This document shows, piece by piece, positions 1 to 8,847 of a DNA stretch of 64,000 nt. Position numbers and translations under genes: made by a program. The stretch's first letter is position 1. Each line of letters starts with the position of its first letter. The notes beneath the pieces are model-generated. The model saw only the letters and a list, made by a program, of their open reading frames with translations. It had not been told where the DNA came from and ran no database searches. The DNA comes from Candidatus Epulonipiscium viviparus (GTDB lineage Bacteria; Bacillota; Clostridia; Lachnospirales; Cellulosilyticaceae), in the NCBI RefSeq assembly GCF_030708075.1, contig NZ_CP117982.1, positions 1,951,513-2,015,512 of the forward strand, given 5' to 3'.

Positions 1-243
1 AAGATAAAGGGATTTGCGTCTAATAAGGTAGTAGATACTACTGGAGCGGGAGATTCTTTCTGGGGAGGATTTTTGTATTCTCTATATAATAAAGATAATT
101 TATCCGAACTGAGTATAGACATTTTATCGAGAGATGCTACATTTGCTAATGCTGTGGCTAGCTTATGTATTGAAAATTTTGGTGCAATAAAAGCCATGCC
201 AACATTGGAACAAGTTAATAGGAGATTGCGAGGGGAATTGTAA
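1..243 (+). CDS. PfkB-family sugar kinase, C-terminal part (5' end outside window)
   Basis: This is the last 80 codons of a carbohydrate kinase of the ribokinase/PfkB family; the frame is open from base 1 and stops at TAA 241-243. The visible peptide contains the PfkB signature 2, DTTGAGDSFWGGF, near residues 17-29. Its GAGD segment forms the anion hole, and its Asp is the catalytic base that activates the sugar hydroxyl. The C-terminal end resembles fructokinases, but the substrate cannot be fixed from this fragment. The stop codon lies one base before the tandem repeat array, so the array forms the gene's 3' flank. The family call is firm and the substrate is open. Confidence 0.85.
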   Translation, partial: KIKGFASNKVVDTTGAGDSFWGGFLYSLYNKDNLSELSIDILSRDATFANAVASLCIENFGAIKAMPTLEQVNRRLRGEL

Positions 244-244
244 T

Positions 245-1402
245 ACAACTACAGCAGCTGATGCGATAATAACTTCTGCAGTTACAACTACAGCGGCTGA
301 TGCGATAATAATTTCTGAAGTTACAACGACAGCGGCTGATGCGATAATAATTTCTGCAGTTACAACGACAGCGGCTGATGCAATAATAATTTCTGCAGTT
401 ACAACTACAGCGACTGATGCAATAATAATTTCTGCAGTTACAACTACAGCGACTGATGCAATAATAATTTCTGCAGTTACAACTACAGCGACTGATGCGA
501 TAATAATTTCTGCAGTTACAACTACAGCGACTGATGCAATAATAATTTTGCAGTTACAACGGCAGCGACTGATGTGATAATAATTTTTGCAGTTACAACG
601 GCAGCGCTGATGCGATAATAATTTTTGCAGTTACAACGGCAACGACTGATGTGATAATAATTTTTGCAGTTACAACTGCAGCGCTGATGCGATAATAATT
701 TCTGCAGTTACAACAACGCTGATGTGATAATAATTTTTGCAGTTACAACTACAGCGACTGATGCGATAATAACTTCTGCAGTTACAACGCAACGCTGATG
801 CGATAATAATTTTCTGCAGTTACAACTACAGCGACTGATGCGATAATAATTTCTGCAGTTACAACGACAACGGCTGATGTGATAATAATTTCTGCAGTTA
901 CAACTACAGCGGCTGATGCGATAATAATTTCTGCAGTTACAACAGCGCTGATGCGATAATAATTTTTGCAGTTACAACGGCAACGTCTGATGCGATAATA
1001 ATTTTGCAGTTACAACTGCACGGCTGATGTGATAATGATTTTTGCAGTTACAACTGCAGCGCTGATGTGATAATAATTTTGCAGTTACAACTGCAGCGGC
1101 TGATGCGATAATGATTTTGCAGTTACAACTACAGCGACTGATGCGATAATAATTTCTGCAGTTACAACTACAGCGACTGATGTAAGAATAATTTTTGAAG
1201 TTACAACTACAGCGCTGATGCGATAATAATTTTGCAGTTACAACTGCAGCGGCTGATGCGATAATAACTTTTGCAGTTACAACTACAGCGGCTGATGTAA
1301 TAATAATTTCTATAGATGCAACTACAGCCTCTGATGCAAATACAACTACAGAGGCTGATGTGATAATAATTTTTGAAGTTACAACGGCAGCGGCTGATGT
1401 AA
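245..1402. repeat. Array of ~31 degenerate 39-bp tandem repeats
   Basis: The unit begins ACAACTACAGCGGCTGATGC and ends with GATAATAATTTCTGCAGTT, 39 bp in total. I could phase about 31 units: units 1-7 (245-517) are all exactly 39 bp, while later units vary between 35 and 39 bp. A 24-bp truncated unit lies at 1318-1341 and a partial unit ends at 1402. Variation concentrates at the C/G after ACAAC, GCG versus GTG, and the T-run before GCAGTT. Where one unit ends in GCAGTT and the next begins ACAACTGC, the junction forms the inverted repeat GCAGTT-AC-AACTGC, often inside PstI sites. One plus-strand frame (TTTAADAIITSAV) stays open through the 39-bp units, but it has no start codon and later indels break it. 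The array lies between convergent 3' ends, so it looks non-coding. Confidence 0.95.
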
Positions 1403-1415
1403 CTTGCGTTTTGGG

Positions 1416-3818
1416 TTAATTTTCCAGATGAATAAGTGCAACTGTAGAAATTTTGCCGCCGTTTTGAGGAACAGTAACGGTGATTTCATTCTGAGTTTTT
1501 AAAATATCGGTTGGGATAACGTAATCTACATATCCAAAGTATCTGTCCGGCTTATTAGTAAAGGATAAATCGTAGGATTCGATGTTATAATCATTGATAG
1601 AGACATTTAAAGGCGCATTAAATCCACCGTGGCGGCCCAACGAAATTCGCAAGATGCTGGATTGAACGTTATCGGTCGGCGTGTTTATGATGAAAGTCGC
1701 GGGAGTACCTGTAGGTTGCAATGTAACATCTCCATAATAAGTGGTTTTGGTTAGCGTGGTGTTGATTTCAGGAGATTCGTTTAAGGTAATTTTGAATATA
1801 CTCGTTTCTTCTACATGCATGAAAATGTCGTTGAGACTATCTAGAGGCTCGTTATCAACAAAATGTAATTCGCCTAAATTTAGGTAAGTAGTAGTGCGCT
1901 CGATTTTTTCGATTTGTTCATCTTGAAGCTTTAAATCTAAGTCAATATAGGCACGTTGCGCATTCATGTTTGTGACTGCAACATAGATTATATTGCCGTC
2001 TTGCGCACTATGAACATGGATATTATTGTTGACGCCGTTGGAATATGCTGGAAGAAGGTCACCGTTGTACTCATCCCACATTTCAATAAAATATTTCATA
2101 TCTGTGAGACCGGTTTCGGGAGTTGGATAAAATTTGCCGTTCTCATCATATGTCCATAATATATTGTCGGAAGCGGGAGACCACCAGGTAGCAGGAATGA
2201 CAAACGGAACGACAATGTCAAATTCATTAGCACGGTTCATATATCTAACCATGTATGCGTTGTGATTTTTAAGCTTAATCCAATAGTCAGATTCCTCCGG
2301 GCCGTTGTGCAAAGTTCCGGTTTCTGAAATGACAATGGGCTTTAGATTGTTGGTGTTAATCATATGGTTTCGAAGCAAATCTAAGTCGGCTTCGAGACGT
2401 CCAGTTAAGTATCCAACATAGTTTGAATCAGTGTCATTTAATACTAAATTTTTACTTTCATAGAAGTGATAAGAATAAAAATCTAAGTGATTAGCGGTAT
2501 CATCCATAAACTTTAGGTTTTGTTCTGCTTTCGAAAAGTTGCCGTTATCTAATGCCATCCAAGCTGACGTTGGGCCGCCTACTAATGCATCGGGATTTTC
2601 TGCCTTGATAGCATCTGCAGTTATGTTATGAAATTCTGCTAGTAGCTCCCAGCCGTTGTCTGAAGTTGCGTGGTGAGACCATTCGCTAGTGATATCGGAT
2701 TCGTTCTTAACTTCGATCCATGTTGGTCCACGGCCTTCTAATTCTGCGTCGTGGGCAGTAATATATTTTGCGGCTAGATCGGCAGCGGCGGCGAAATGCT
2801 GTTCTGCAGGAGTTCCTTTGCCATTATTGATTCCTTCGACAGTCCAGCTTGGCCAGTTGTCAAAGCATACAACGTATTCAAGGTCGGTAGGATATAGCTT
2901 ATCGAACACCGCAATCTCCGATGCACCATTGGAAAATAATTCTGGAAATATGCTGTAGTCTGCATAGCCGGGTTTTGAAGCATCTTCAGTTAATTTGGGA
3001 ATGGAGGAATCGTATCCTGTTTCAAGTGATGGTCCAAATTTAAAAATCTGGCGTCCAGGCATAAAATCTTTTGGTGTAAAATATTCTGCAACAGTATAGC
3101 CATGGGGGTGACCTATTGGATATGCGTATAATGTTTTGAACTTGCGGTTTTCAAACTCTGTAATGCCTTCTATGCTTAGGCGATTTGTAGCATCGACAGT
3201 AACGATGATGTCATCGAGAATTGGAGCATCACCGCCAAGTACTTCCCAAGCTCGGGTATCCATAGTCATAGAAGCTCCGTTGGGCTCAACCAATTTGAGG
3301 GAATCGACGACTACTGGTCCGGTAAATTTTAATTTGTAGCCACTGTATGCTTGATCGCCCCGTGAGAGCTCTTTTGCATGATTTATAGCAAAGCTATTAG
3401 TTTTGACCTGATAATTAGTATCACCAATCCATTGATCAGCAACTTTGCCAGTGTTGCCAACGTGAGGTGAAATGCCTTCAATATACTTATTTTTAAATCC
3501 AGAACCATATGCATCTAGGCGGCTAAATATAAACATAATTCTCGCAAGATCTGCAGGGATTTCGATTTCTTTGGTTTCATTGGCTGCCAATGTAAAAGGT
3601 TCGATGGGAACGGTAATATTCTGGATTCGTACTTCATGGTCATTAACTTGAACCAGCGTTTTAGTTTCATATTTTTCGATGACGGTATCGAGAGTTTCGT
3701 ACGCTGCGTTTTCATTGACTACATAATCGGGCAAGTTTGCAGCGATTTCGGCAGCGCTAATAGGAAATGCAAAGAATAATGTACTGGCTATAATCATGGC
3801 TTTTTTTAGTAATTTCAT
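1416..3818 (-). CDS. Secreted GH86-like beta-agarase/porphyranase (paralog 2)
   Basis: This 800-residue protein starts with a Sec signal peptide (about residues 1-22, basic MKLLKK then a hydrophobic core, with SAA before the cut). A long N-terminal region precedes a TIM-barrel glycosidase domain. The likely acid/base is Glu373 in WIEVKNES and the likely nucleophile Glu499 in VISETGT. Their spacing, with the C-terminal beta-sandwich-like region, fits family GH86, whose known members cleave agarose or porphyran. It has no sortase motif, dockerin or SLH domain, so it is probably released. The AAAGGAG ribosome site lies just before the ATG. The gene sits 27 bp behind a close paralog (3846-6251), probably in one transcript. 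GH86 is assigned by motif and layout recall, not by a search; another clan-A glycosidase family remains possible. Confidence 0.72.
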   Translation of the reverse strand: MKLLKKAMIIASTLFFAFPISAAEIAANLPDYVVNENAAYETLDTVIEKYETKTLVQVNDHEVRIQNITVPIEPFTLAANETKEIEIPADLARIMFIFSRLDAYGSGFKNKYIEGISPHVGNTGKVADQWIGDTNYQVKTNSFAINHAKELSRGDQAYSGYKLKFTGPVVVDSLKLVEPNGASMTMDTRAWEVLGGDAPILDDIIVTVDATNRLSIEGITEFENRKFKTLYAYPIGHPHGYTVAEYFTPKDFMPGRQIFKFGPSLETGYDSSIPKLTEDASKPGYADYSIFPELFSNGASEIAVFDKLYPTDLEYVVCFDNWPSWTVEGINNGKGTPAEQHFAAAADLAAKYITAHDAELEGRGPTWIEVKNESDITSEWSHHATSDNGWELLAEFHNITADAIKAENPDALVGGPTSAWMALDNGNFSKAEQNLKFMDDTANHLDFYSYHFYESKNLVLNDTDSNYVGYLTGRLEADLDLLRNHMINTNNLKPIVISETGTLHNGPEESDYWIKLKNHNAYMVRYMNRANEFDIVVPFVIPATWWSPASDNILWTYDENGKFYPTPETGLTDMKYFIEMWDEYNGDLLPAYSNGVNNNIHVHSAQDGNIIYVAVTNMNAQRAYIDLDLKLQDEQIEKIERTTTYLNLGELHFVDNEPLDSLNDIFMHVEETSIFKITLNESPEINTTLTKTTYYGDVTLQPTGTPATFIINTPTDNVQSSILRISLGRHGGFNAPLNVSINDYNIESYDLSFTNKPDRYFGYVDYVIPTDILKTQNEITVTVPQNGGKISTVALIHLEN

Positions 3819-3845
3819 TATAAACTCCTTTTAAATTTATTTGGC

Positions 3846-6251
3846 TTATTTTTCCATATTAATTAATGCAACTGTAGAAATTTTGCCACCAGATTGGTCA
3901 ACGGAAACAGTGATTTCATTGGTAGCTTTTAAAATATTAGAAGGTACGGTAAAATCAACATATCCAAAATATCTATCATTTTTGTCTGTGAAAGATAGAT
4001 CATATTCCTCGAAAGCATATCCATTAATACTGACATTGAGAGGAACTTTAAAGCCATCATCACGACCTAAAGATACGCGCAATACGCTGGATTGTATATT
4101 TGCAGTTGGAAGAGGTATTACGAAGTTAGCAGGAGATCCAGTATCTTGTAAAATAGTATCACCATAATAAGTATTTTTTGTAATAGTTGTTGTGGTGTTG
4201 GGAGCGTGATCAAGTGTAATTTTGAATATACTGGTTTCTTCGACGTGCATAAAAATATCTTTGAGGCTATCGATAGGTTCATTATCTACAAAATATAGTT
4301 TGCCCATGTCAAGATATGTTGTGGTGCGTTCGATTTTTTCAACAATTTGCCCATCGAGTAATATATTTAAGTCGATATTAGCACGTTGCGCATTCATGTT
4401 TGTGACTGCAACATAAATTACATTGTCATTCTGTGTGCTATGAACATAAATATTGTTGTTAACATCATTTGTGGCTGCAGGTAATAAGTCACCGGTGTAT
4501 TCGTCCCACATTTCTAGGAAGTAATGAATAGGAGTAAGTCCTTCTTCGACAGTAGGAATTAGTTTACCGTTGGGACCGTATGCCCATAAGGCTTCGGGGG
4601 CTTCTTTATCCCACCACATTGCAGGAAGGATAAATGGAACAACCATGTCAAATTCATTTGCACGATTCATATACCTAACCATATAGCCGTTGTAATTTTT
4701 AAGTATAATCCAATAATCGGGGTCAGTAAAACCGTTATGAAGGGTACCGGTTTCTGAAATGACTAAAGGTTTAACAATGTTGTTGTTAATCATATAATTT
4801 TGTAACAAATCTAAATCAGCTTCTAAACGTCCTGTTAAATATCCAACATAATTGCCAACAGTATCATGCAAAATAAGATCCTTGCTTTCATAGAAGTGAT
4901 ACGAATAAAAGTCTAAATGTTGTGCTGTGGCACTCATAAAGTCTAGATTTTTTTTAGCCTGATCAAAGTTTGCGTGGTCTAATGCCATCCAAGCAGCAGT
5001 GGGGCCTCCGACTAATACATCAGGGCTTTCGGCTTTGACCGCATCTGCAACTTTATTATGGAAATCAGCAAGAACCTGCCAACCATAATATGGATCAGGA
5101 TTGTCATGATGAGACCATTCGCTTAAGATGGTAGATTCATTTTTAACTTCGACCCAGGTAGGACCGCGTCCGTCAAAGTGCTTATCATATGATGCGATAT
5201 ATTTGGCGACAAGATCTGCTGCGGCATCAAAATTCTCTACTGCGGGAGTGCCGCGGCCAACATCAGGACCTTCAACATACCAACTAGGCCAATTGTCAAA
5301 GCATAATACATACTCGAGATTTTTTCCGAATAGCGCATCGAAATGTTGTATATCAGATGCGTTGTTTGCGAAATGGTGATCCAAAATTTCATATGTAGCG
5401 TATCCAGGTTTGTTGGGATCTTCTTTTAGTTTTGGCAAGGCAGGGTTGTAACCAATTTCTAATGCAGGACCAAATTTGTAAATTTGTCTTCCGGGTAGAT
5501 AGTTTTTAGAAGTATAATATTCTGCAGTTTTATAGGTATCTCCCCCGGTCAAGTTTCCTGCATGGCGTTTAAATTTATCTTCTTCAAAGGTGGTAATTCC
5601 GGCTATGCTAAGCCTGCTAGTGGCATCAACTGTAACTGCAATGTCGTCTAAAATTTCTTTGTCGCCACCTAAAACTTCCCAAGCGGTGGTATCCATAGTC
5701 ATTGAGACACCATTTTCAGAGGAAAAGTCGATAGATTTAACATACATAGGGCCGGTAAGCAAAAGTTTGTATCCAGAATAAGCTTCATCTCCACGTGCGA
5801 GCTCTGCAATATGGTCAGTTGTAAAGGTTGTTGTTCTAATTTGATAGTGATTATCTGCAATCCAAGGAGATGAAACAGATCCCATATTGCCTTTAGTGGG
5901 AGAGATTCCTTCTATAAAATCTGTACTCTTAAAACCAGAACCATAAATATTGATTCGATCAAATGTGGACATAACTCTAAAAAGATCTGAAGGAATTGTG
6001 ATTTCTGCGGTTTCGTCATCTGCTAATGTAAAAGGAGTTACTGGAAACTTAAGCGTTTTGATTCGTTCTTCTTGATCATTAACTTGCTTAATAATCCAAG
6101 CATCATACTTTTTTATTAAAGCACCAAAGGTATCGTAAGCTGCTTTTGCGGCTTGAACATCTGCAGGTAGATTGGTATCTGCTTTGGCTGCGGCAGGAAT
6201 CATAAATAGCATGGAACAGGTAATTAGCATAATTTTTTTAAATAATTTCAT
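3846..6251 (-). CDS. Secreted GH86-like beta-agarase/porphyranase (paralog 1)
   Basis: This 801-residue protein has a signal peptide (about residues 1-24, ending AAAKA) and is collinear with the downstream gene at 1416-3818. Long shared blocks include the WVEVKNES segment (acid/base Glu372), LDFYSYHFYESK, GYLTGRLEADLDLL and VISETGTLHNG (nucleophile Glu500). Both ends align without gaps of note, so the pair arose by tandem duplication. It is the first gene of the pair in the direction of transcription. The reaction is predicted to be endo-hydrolysis of a sulfated or anhydro-galactan outside the cell. The two enzymes differ around residues 225-245 and 380-390, where substrate preference may have diverged. 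I saw no convincing promoter consensus in the 100 bp upstream. Confidence 0.72.
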   Translation of the reverse strand: MKLFKKIMLITCSMLFMIPAAAKADTNLPADVQAAKAAYDTFGALIKKYDAWIIKQVNDQEERIKTLKFPVTPFTLADDETAEITIPSDLFRVMSTFDRINIYGSGFKSTDFIEGISPTKGNMGSVSSPWIADNHYQIRTTTFTTDHIAELARGDEAYSGYKLLLTGPMYVKSIDFSSENGVSMTMDTTAWEVLGGDKEILDDIAVTVDATSRLSIAGITTFEEDKFKRHAGNLTGGDTYKTAEYYTSKNYLPGRQIYKFGPALEIGYNPALPKLKEDPNKPGYATYEILDHHFANNASDIQHFDALFGKNLEYVLCFDNWPSWYVEGPDVGRGTPAVENFDAAADLVAKYIASYDKHFDGRGPTWVEVKNESTILSEWSHHDNPDPYYGWQVLADFHNKVADAVKAESPDVLVGGPTAAWMALDHANFDQAKKNLDFMSATAQHLDFYSYHFYESKDLILHDTVGNYVGYLTGRLEADLDLLQNYMINNNIVKPLVISETGTLHNGFTDPDYWIILKNYNGYMVRYMNRANEFDMVVPFILPAMWWDKEAPEALWAYGPNGKLIPTVEEGLTPIHYFLEMWDEYTGDLLPAATNDVNNNIYVHSTQNDNVIYVAVTNMNAQRANIDLNILLDGQIVEKIERTTTYLDMGKLYFVDNEPIDSLKDIFMHVEETSIFKITLDHAPNTTTTITKNTYYGDTILQDTGSPANFVIPLPTANIQSSVLRVSLGRDDGFKVPLNVSINGYAFEEYDLSFTDKNDRYFGYVDFTVPSNILKATNEITVSVDQSGGKISTVALINMEK

Positions 6252-6324
6252 AAAATTTCTCCTTACATTATAGTGATATGAAAATTATATGTATTTTAAT
6301 GGTATAAAATGACATTTATAACAT

Positions 6325-6351
6325 AAAAAAAAGAACTCAGAAAAAGAGTCC
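6325..6351 (-). terminator. Intrinsic terminator after the DUF3881-like gene
   Basis: Read on the minus strand, GGACTC and GAGTTC pair around a 7-nt loop and are followed by eight T residues. It lies directly after the stop codon of the gene at 6355-7233 and separates it from the GH86 pair. Confidence 0.8.
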
Positions 6352-6354
6352 TTT

Positions 6355-7233
6355 CTATTCCATAATGACTTGCCCTTGGAGCCAGCAACTGCCAACAAAG
6401 CGCATCCCGACAAAAGGCATGCCAATTAGAGTTTTCTTATTAATAATAACTTCAACAAACATACTATTTATATCAAGTTTAAATACATACATGGTTTCAT
6501 TAGTTTGTTCATTTTTGCGCTCTTTAATTTCAACGATATCCCCTAATACAGCATACATTGATTCATCAAAACTAAGAGGAATAAAGTATCCACTCATGAT
6601 ACTTAGAAAATCTTCTTCTTTGAGTCTTTGCATAAGCTGTTCATCAAGTTCGCGTTCTTCTTCTTCTAGTATTTCTTCGGCTTCTCTATCGCCATCTTTA
6701 ATTCGTTCAACAATTTCGCGTAATTTTTCGCGCTCTTCATTTTCAAAAGCAATTTCATCTTCATCCTTTAAGATAGGTAAAACAATGGTTCCCTCGAGAG
6801 CAATGCCAAGAACACTAGCTCCTATAATTGTTTTACCATTTTGTTTTCCATTGAGGTACTCAACTAAGTTTTGCATCCAGAAAATGACTTGCATAGAAGT
6901 GTTTTTCTCTTCACAAATTACGTAATATAACGTGCCGTCAATACATTCTACTTCTATTTCTTCAAAATCGGATTTGATAGTTGATTCAACATATGCTTCA
7001 CATTCTTCAACATTAAAACGAGTAGTTTCTTTTAAGTCTTCTTCCACACTTACACGTACTAGTATATATGTGTGAGGTGCAACTTTTTTCCTATATTCAG
7101 CAATTTGTACCTTATTTTTATCAACCGCCATACTTTGATATGTCGGGTTTTTGAGTGTTGCTTCAACAAGTTTATTTAAATGCTTTTGCTCTGTAATTTC
7201 TGAAAAGCCTATTGCATTAATTGGTATTTCCAT
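6355..7233 (-). CDS. DUF3881-like cytoplasmic protein, function unknown
   Basis: The protein has 292 residues, no signal peptide and no membrane segment. Its N-terminus (NAIGFSEIT followed by a helix-rich stretch) resembles DUF3881 proteins of Lachnospiraceae; this is recall, not a search. The middle (about residues 155-215) is very acidic, with runs of Glu and a predicted helix or coiled coil (EEILEEEERELDEQ). The C-terminal 70 residues look like a small beta-domain. A GGAGG site lies upstream of the ATG. The gene stands alone between two terminators. No catalytic motif is visible, so no function is proposed. Confidence 0.75.
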   Translation of the reverse strand: MEIPINAIGFSEITEQKHLNKLVEATLKNPTYQSMAVDKNKVQIAEYRKKVAPHTYILVRVSVEEDLKETTRFNVEECEAYVESTIKSDFEEIEVECIDGTLYYVICEEKNTSMQVIFWMQNLVEYLNGKQNGKTIIGASVLGIALEGTIVLPILKDEDEIAFENEEREKLREIVERIKDGDREAEEILEEEERELDEQLMQRLKEEDFLSIMSGYFIPLSFDESMYAVLGDIVEIKERKNEQTNETMYVFKLDINSMFVEVIINKKTLIGMPFVGMRFVGSCWLQGQVIME

Positions 7234-7261
7234 TATGTGCCACCTCCAAAAAAAATTATCC

Positions 7262-7289
7262 TTTGTATAATATATGCTAGAAATGTCAA
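7262..7289 (-). promoter_or_regulatory. Candidate promoter for the DUF3881-like gene
   Basis: On the minus strand a perfect TTGACA (7284-7289) is followed after 16 bp by TACAAA (7262-7267), just upstream of the GGAGG site of the gene that starts at 7233. The -10 match is weak. Confidence 0.4.
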
Positions 7290-7317
7290 TTTAAAGAATA
7301 CTTTACAATGTTTTTAC

Positions 7318-7357
7318 AAAAAAAGATAGGGATAAGCATTTTTAAGCGGCTTATCCC
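7318..7357 (-). terminator. Intrinsic terminator after the small CxxC protein gene
   Basis: On the minus strand GGGATAAGC and GCTTATCCC form a perfect 9-bp stem around an 11-nt loop. A run of seven T residues follows four bases later. It closes the transcript of the gene at 7364-7573. Confidence 0.85.
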
Positions 7358-7363
7358 CAGTGT

Positions 7364-7573
7364 TCATTCTTTAATCCAACATCCTAAACGCCCGCAGTTT
7401 GGACATTCTACACTATTAATATTATTTGATGCATAGGCTAGTGATATAGGATATATTTCGGAATAATTGTTTAATCCAGAAGATGCATAACCAAGATAGT
7501 CAGCTCGGTTGGCAAAGCTTTCTATTGGAGTCAAATCATAACCACAAAGATCACATTCATATTGGTTCATCAT
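7364..7573 (-). CDS. Small zinc-ribbon-like protein (two CxxC pairs)
   Basis: This 69-residue protein has CDLC near residue 8 and CPNC near residue 58, the typical pair of knuckles of a zinc ribbon, with a neutral, Tyr/Ser/Asn-rich linker between them. An AGGGAG ribosome site lies upstream of the ATG. It is followed by a strong terminator and preceded by a deacetylase gene 52 bp away. No family is recognised. A regulatory or chaperone-like zinc-binding role is possible but unsupported. Confidence 0.65.
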   Translation of the reverse strand: MMNQYECDLCGYDLTPIESFANRADYLGYASSGLNNYSEIYPISLAYASNNINSVECPNCGRLGCWIKE

Positions 7574-7625
7574 AGCTCTCCCTCTCTACAAAAAATATGC
7601 TAACTATAGTTTTAGTAAAAAAGAT

Positions 7626-8579
7626 TTATTTTATACCTGCTACAGGAAATTGAATGACGGGAGTTGAACTAGTAATTTTATCAAATTGGAAACCGAGATT
7701 TTTAAGACCTGTGATTATTTCAGGTAAAGCATCTGGAGTAGAAGTTTTAGAAGGAGAATCATGCATTAAAATTATTGCTTGTTTAAGTATTGAGGATTGA
7801 TTTATTACAGAATTTACAATAACATCTTTATCTTGTAGGGCTTTAGCAGCATCCATAGAATCTACATTCCAATCAAAATAAACATATTCGCGATCTAGAG
7901 AGGCGTTTATGATATCTACCATAATATCAGGACCACCATATCTGTGACTGATAGTGTTATTAGAACCGCCAGGAAAACGCAAGATGTCTGGTGTATATCC
8001 AGTAGAATTGACAATAAGAGAGTTTAATTTATCAATATCAGCTAAGAATGACTGTGTATTTTTGTAAATATTGTTATATTCATGAGAGTATGAATGAAGA
8101 GCTAAAGTATGGCCTTCATCTACAATTCTTTGGTATGTGCTAACCCTTTCAGGAATCCCAACAACAAAAAAAGTTGCTTTTATATTATGCTGTTGAAGAA
8201 TATCTAAAATTTTTATAGTATTATTACTAGGTCCGTCATCAAAAGTGAGATAGGCTATTTTAGTATTTGGAGGGATTATTTTTTCGGGTGCAGAAGTATT
8301 TGTTTTGACTGATTCTTTTTTGTCTAATTCTTCAATTTCAATATTTAGCGAAATTATATGATTTAAAATTTGTCTATTTTGTTCTGTAAGATTTGTAATG
8401 TTTTGCTCTAAATTGGTTTTTCTTTTTTCGATAGTGGTATTAGAAAAAGTAGTAGCTATAGTTAATTCATGTGAAAATAAAATAATTAAAACAAAAATTA
8501 AAAATAAGGTTATAATAGTTAATTTATTGTTTGATTTATTAAGTCTGTTCAAAATTGCACCTCTTATTTTAGGAATCAA
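7626..8579 (-). CDS. Membrane-anchored CE4 polysaccharide deacetylase
   Basis: This 317-residue protein has an N-terminal membrane anchor (about residues 18-40) and a short coiled coil (about 50-90). A NodB-homology domain covers about residues 100-310. Motif 1 is TFDDGPS, giving the catalytic base and metal-binding Asp. Motif 2 is HSYSH, supplying the metal-binding histidines. Motif 3 is RFPGG, and a late HDS segment carries the final histidine. Such enzymes remove N- or O-acetyl groups from peptidoglycan or exopolysaccharide. The coiled-coil anchor places it outside the membrane facing the wall, so peptidoglycan N-acetylglucosamine is the likeliest substrate, but that is inference. It appears to be a single-gene unit with its own promoter. 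Confidence 0.9.
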   Translation of the reverse strand: MIPKIRGAILNRLNKSNNKLTIITLFLIFVLIILFSHELTIATTFSNTTIEKRKTNLEQNITNLTEQNRQILNHIISLNIEIEELDKKESVKTNTSAPEKIIPPNTKIAYLTFDDGPSNNTIKILDILQQHNIKATFFVVGIPERVSTYQRIVDEGHTLALHSYSHEYNNIYKNTQSFLADIDKLNSLIVNSTGYTPDILRFPGGSNNTISHRYGGPDIMVDIINASLDREYVYFDWNVDSMDAAKALQDKDVIVNSVINQSSILKQAIILMHDSPSKTSTPDALPEIITGLKNLGFQFDKITSSTPVIQFPVAGIK

Positions 8580-8611
8580 AGTTGTCTTATTATTTATATT
8601 TTATCTCGGTT

Positions 8612-8641
8612 ATTATAACCAGAATGTGATAAAAAAAACAA
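8612..8641 (-). promoter_or_regulatory. Candidate promoter of the CE4 deacetylase
   Basis: On the minus strand TTGTTT (8636-8641) and TATAAT (8612-8617) are separated by 18 bp, about 30 bp upstream of the deacetylase start. Confidence 0.5.
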
Positions 8642-8685
8642 GCATACCATAGCAAATTCTAGGATATACTTTAGAGTTTGCAAAG

Positions 8686-8847
8686 TTATTTTTTTGAAAC
8701 TTCTGTATTTATGCGAATTTGAACTTGTTCAGTGTCGTGTTCAGTATTATATCCACAAACAGTACAATGATATCCAATTACTTCTCCAAGACGTAAATCT
8801 ACTTCTTCACAAAAACCAGTTATACTATTACATTTGGGACATTTCAT
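8686..8847 (-). CDS. 53-residue zinc-ribbon protein
   Basis: The ATG at 8847 follows a strong AAAGGAG site at a normal distance and opens a 53-codon frame ending at TAA 8686-8688. The protein begins MKCPKCNS and has a second knuckle CTVCG at residues 28-32, so four cysteines can bind one zinc ion. The C-terminal tail is charged (DTEQVQIRINTEVSKK). Single zinc ribbons of this size are common in Firmicutes and usually have no assigned role. It lies just upstream of the deacetylase but is separated from it by that gene's promoter. Confidence 0.75.
   Translation of the reverse strand: MKCPKCNSITGFCEEVDLRLGEVIGYHCTVCGYNTEHDTEQVQIRINTEVSKK

Noticed and set aside
245-1402. CRISPR array
   Set aside because: The repeats are directly adjacent with no unique spacers, the units vary in length, and no cas genes are nearby.
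6365-6925. 186-codon plus-strand frame rich in Ser
   Set aside because: It is the antisense of the Glu-rich DUF3881-like gene, whose GAA/GAG codons read as Ser codons on the other strand.
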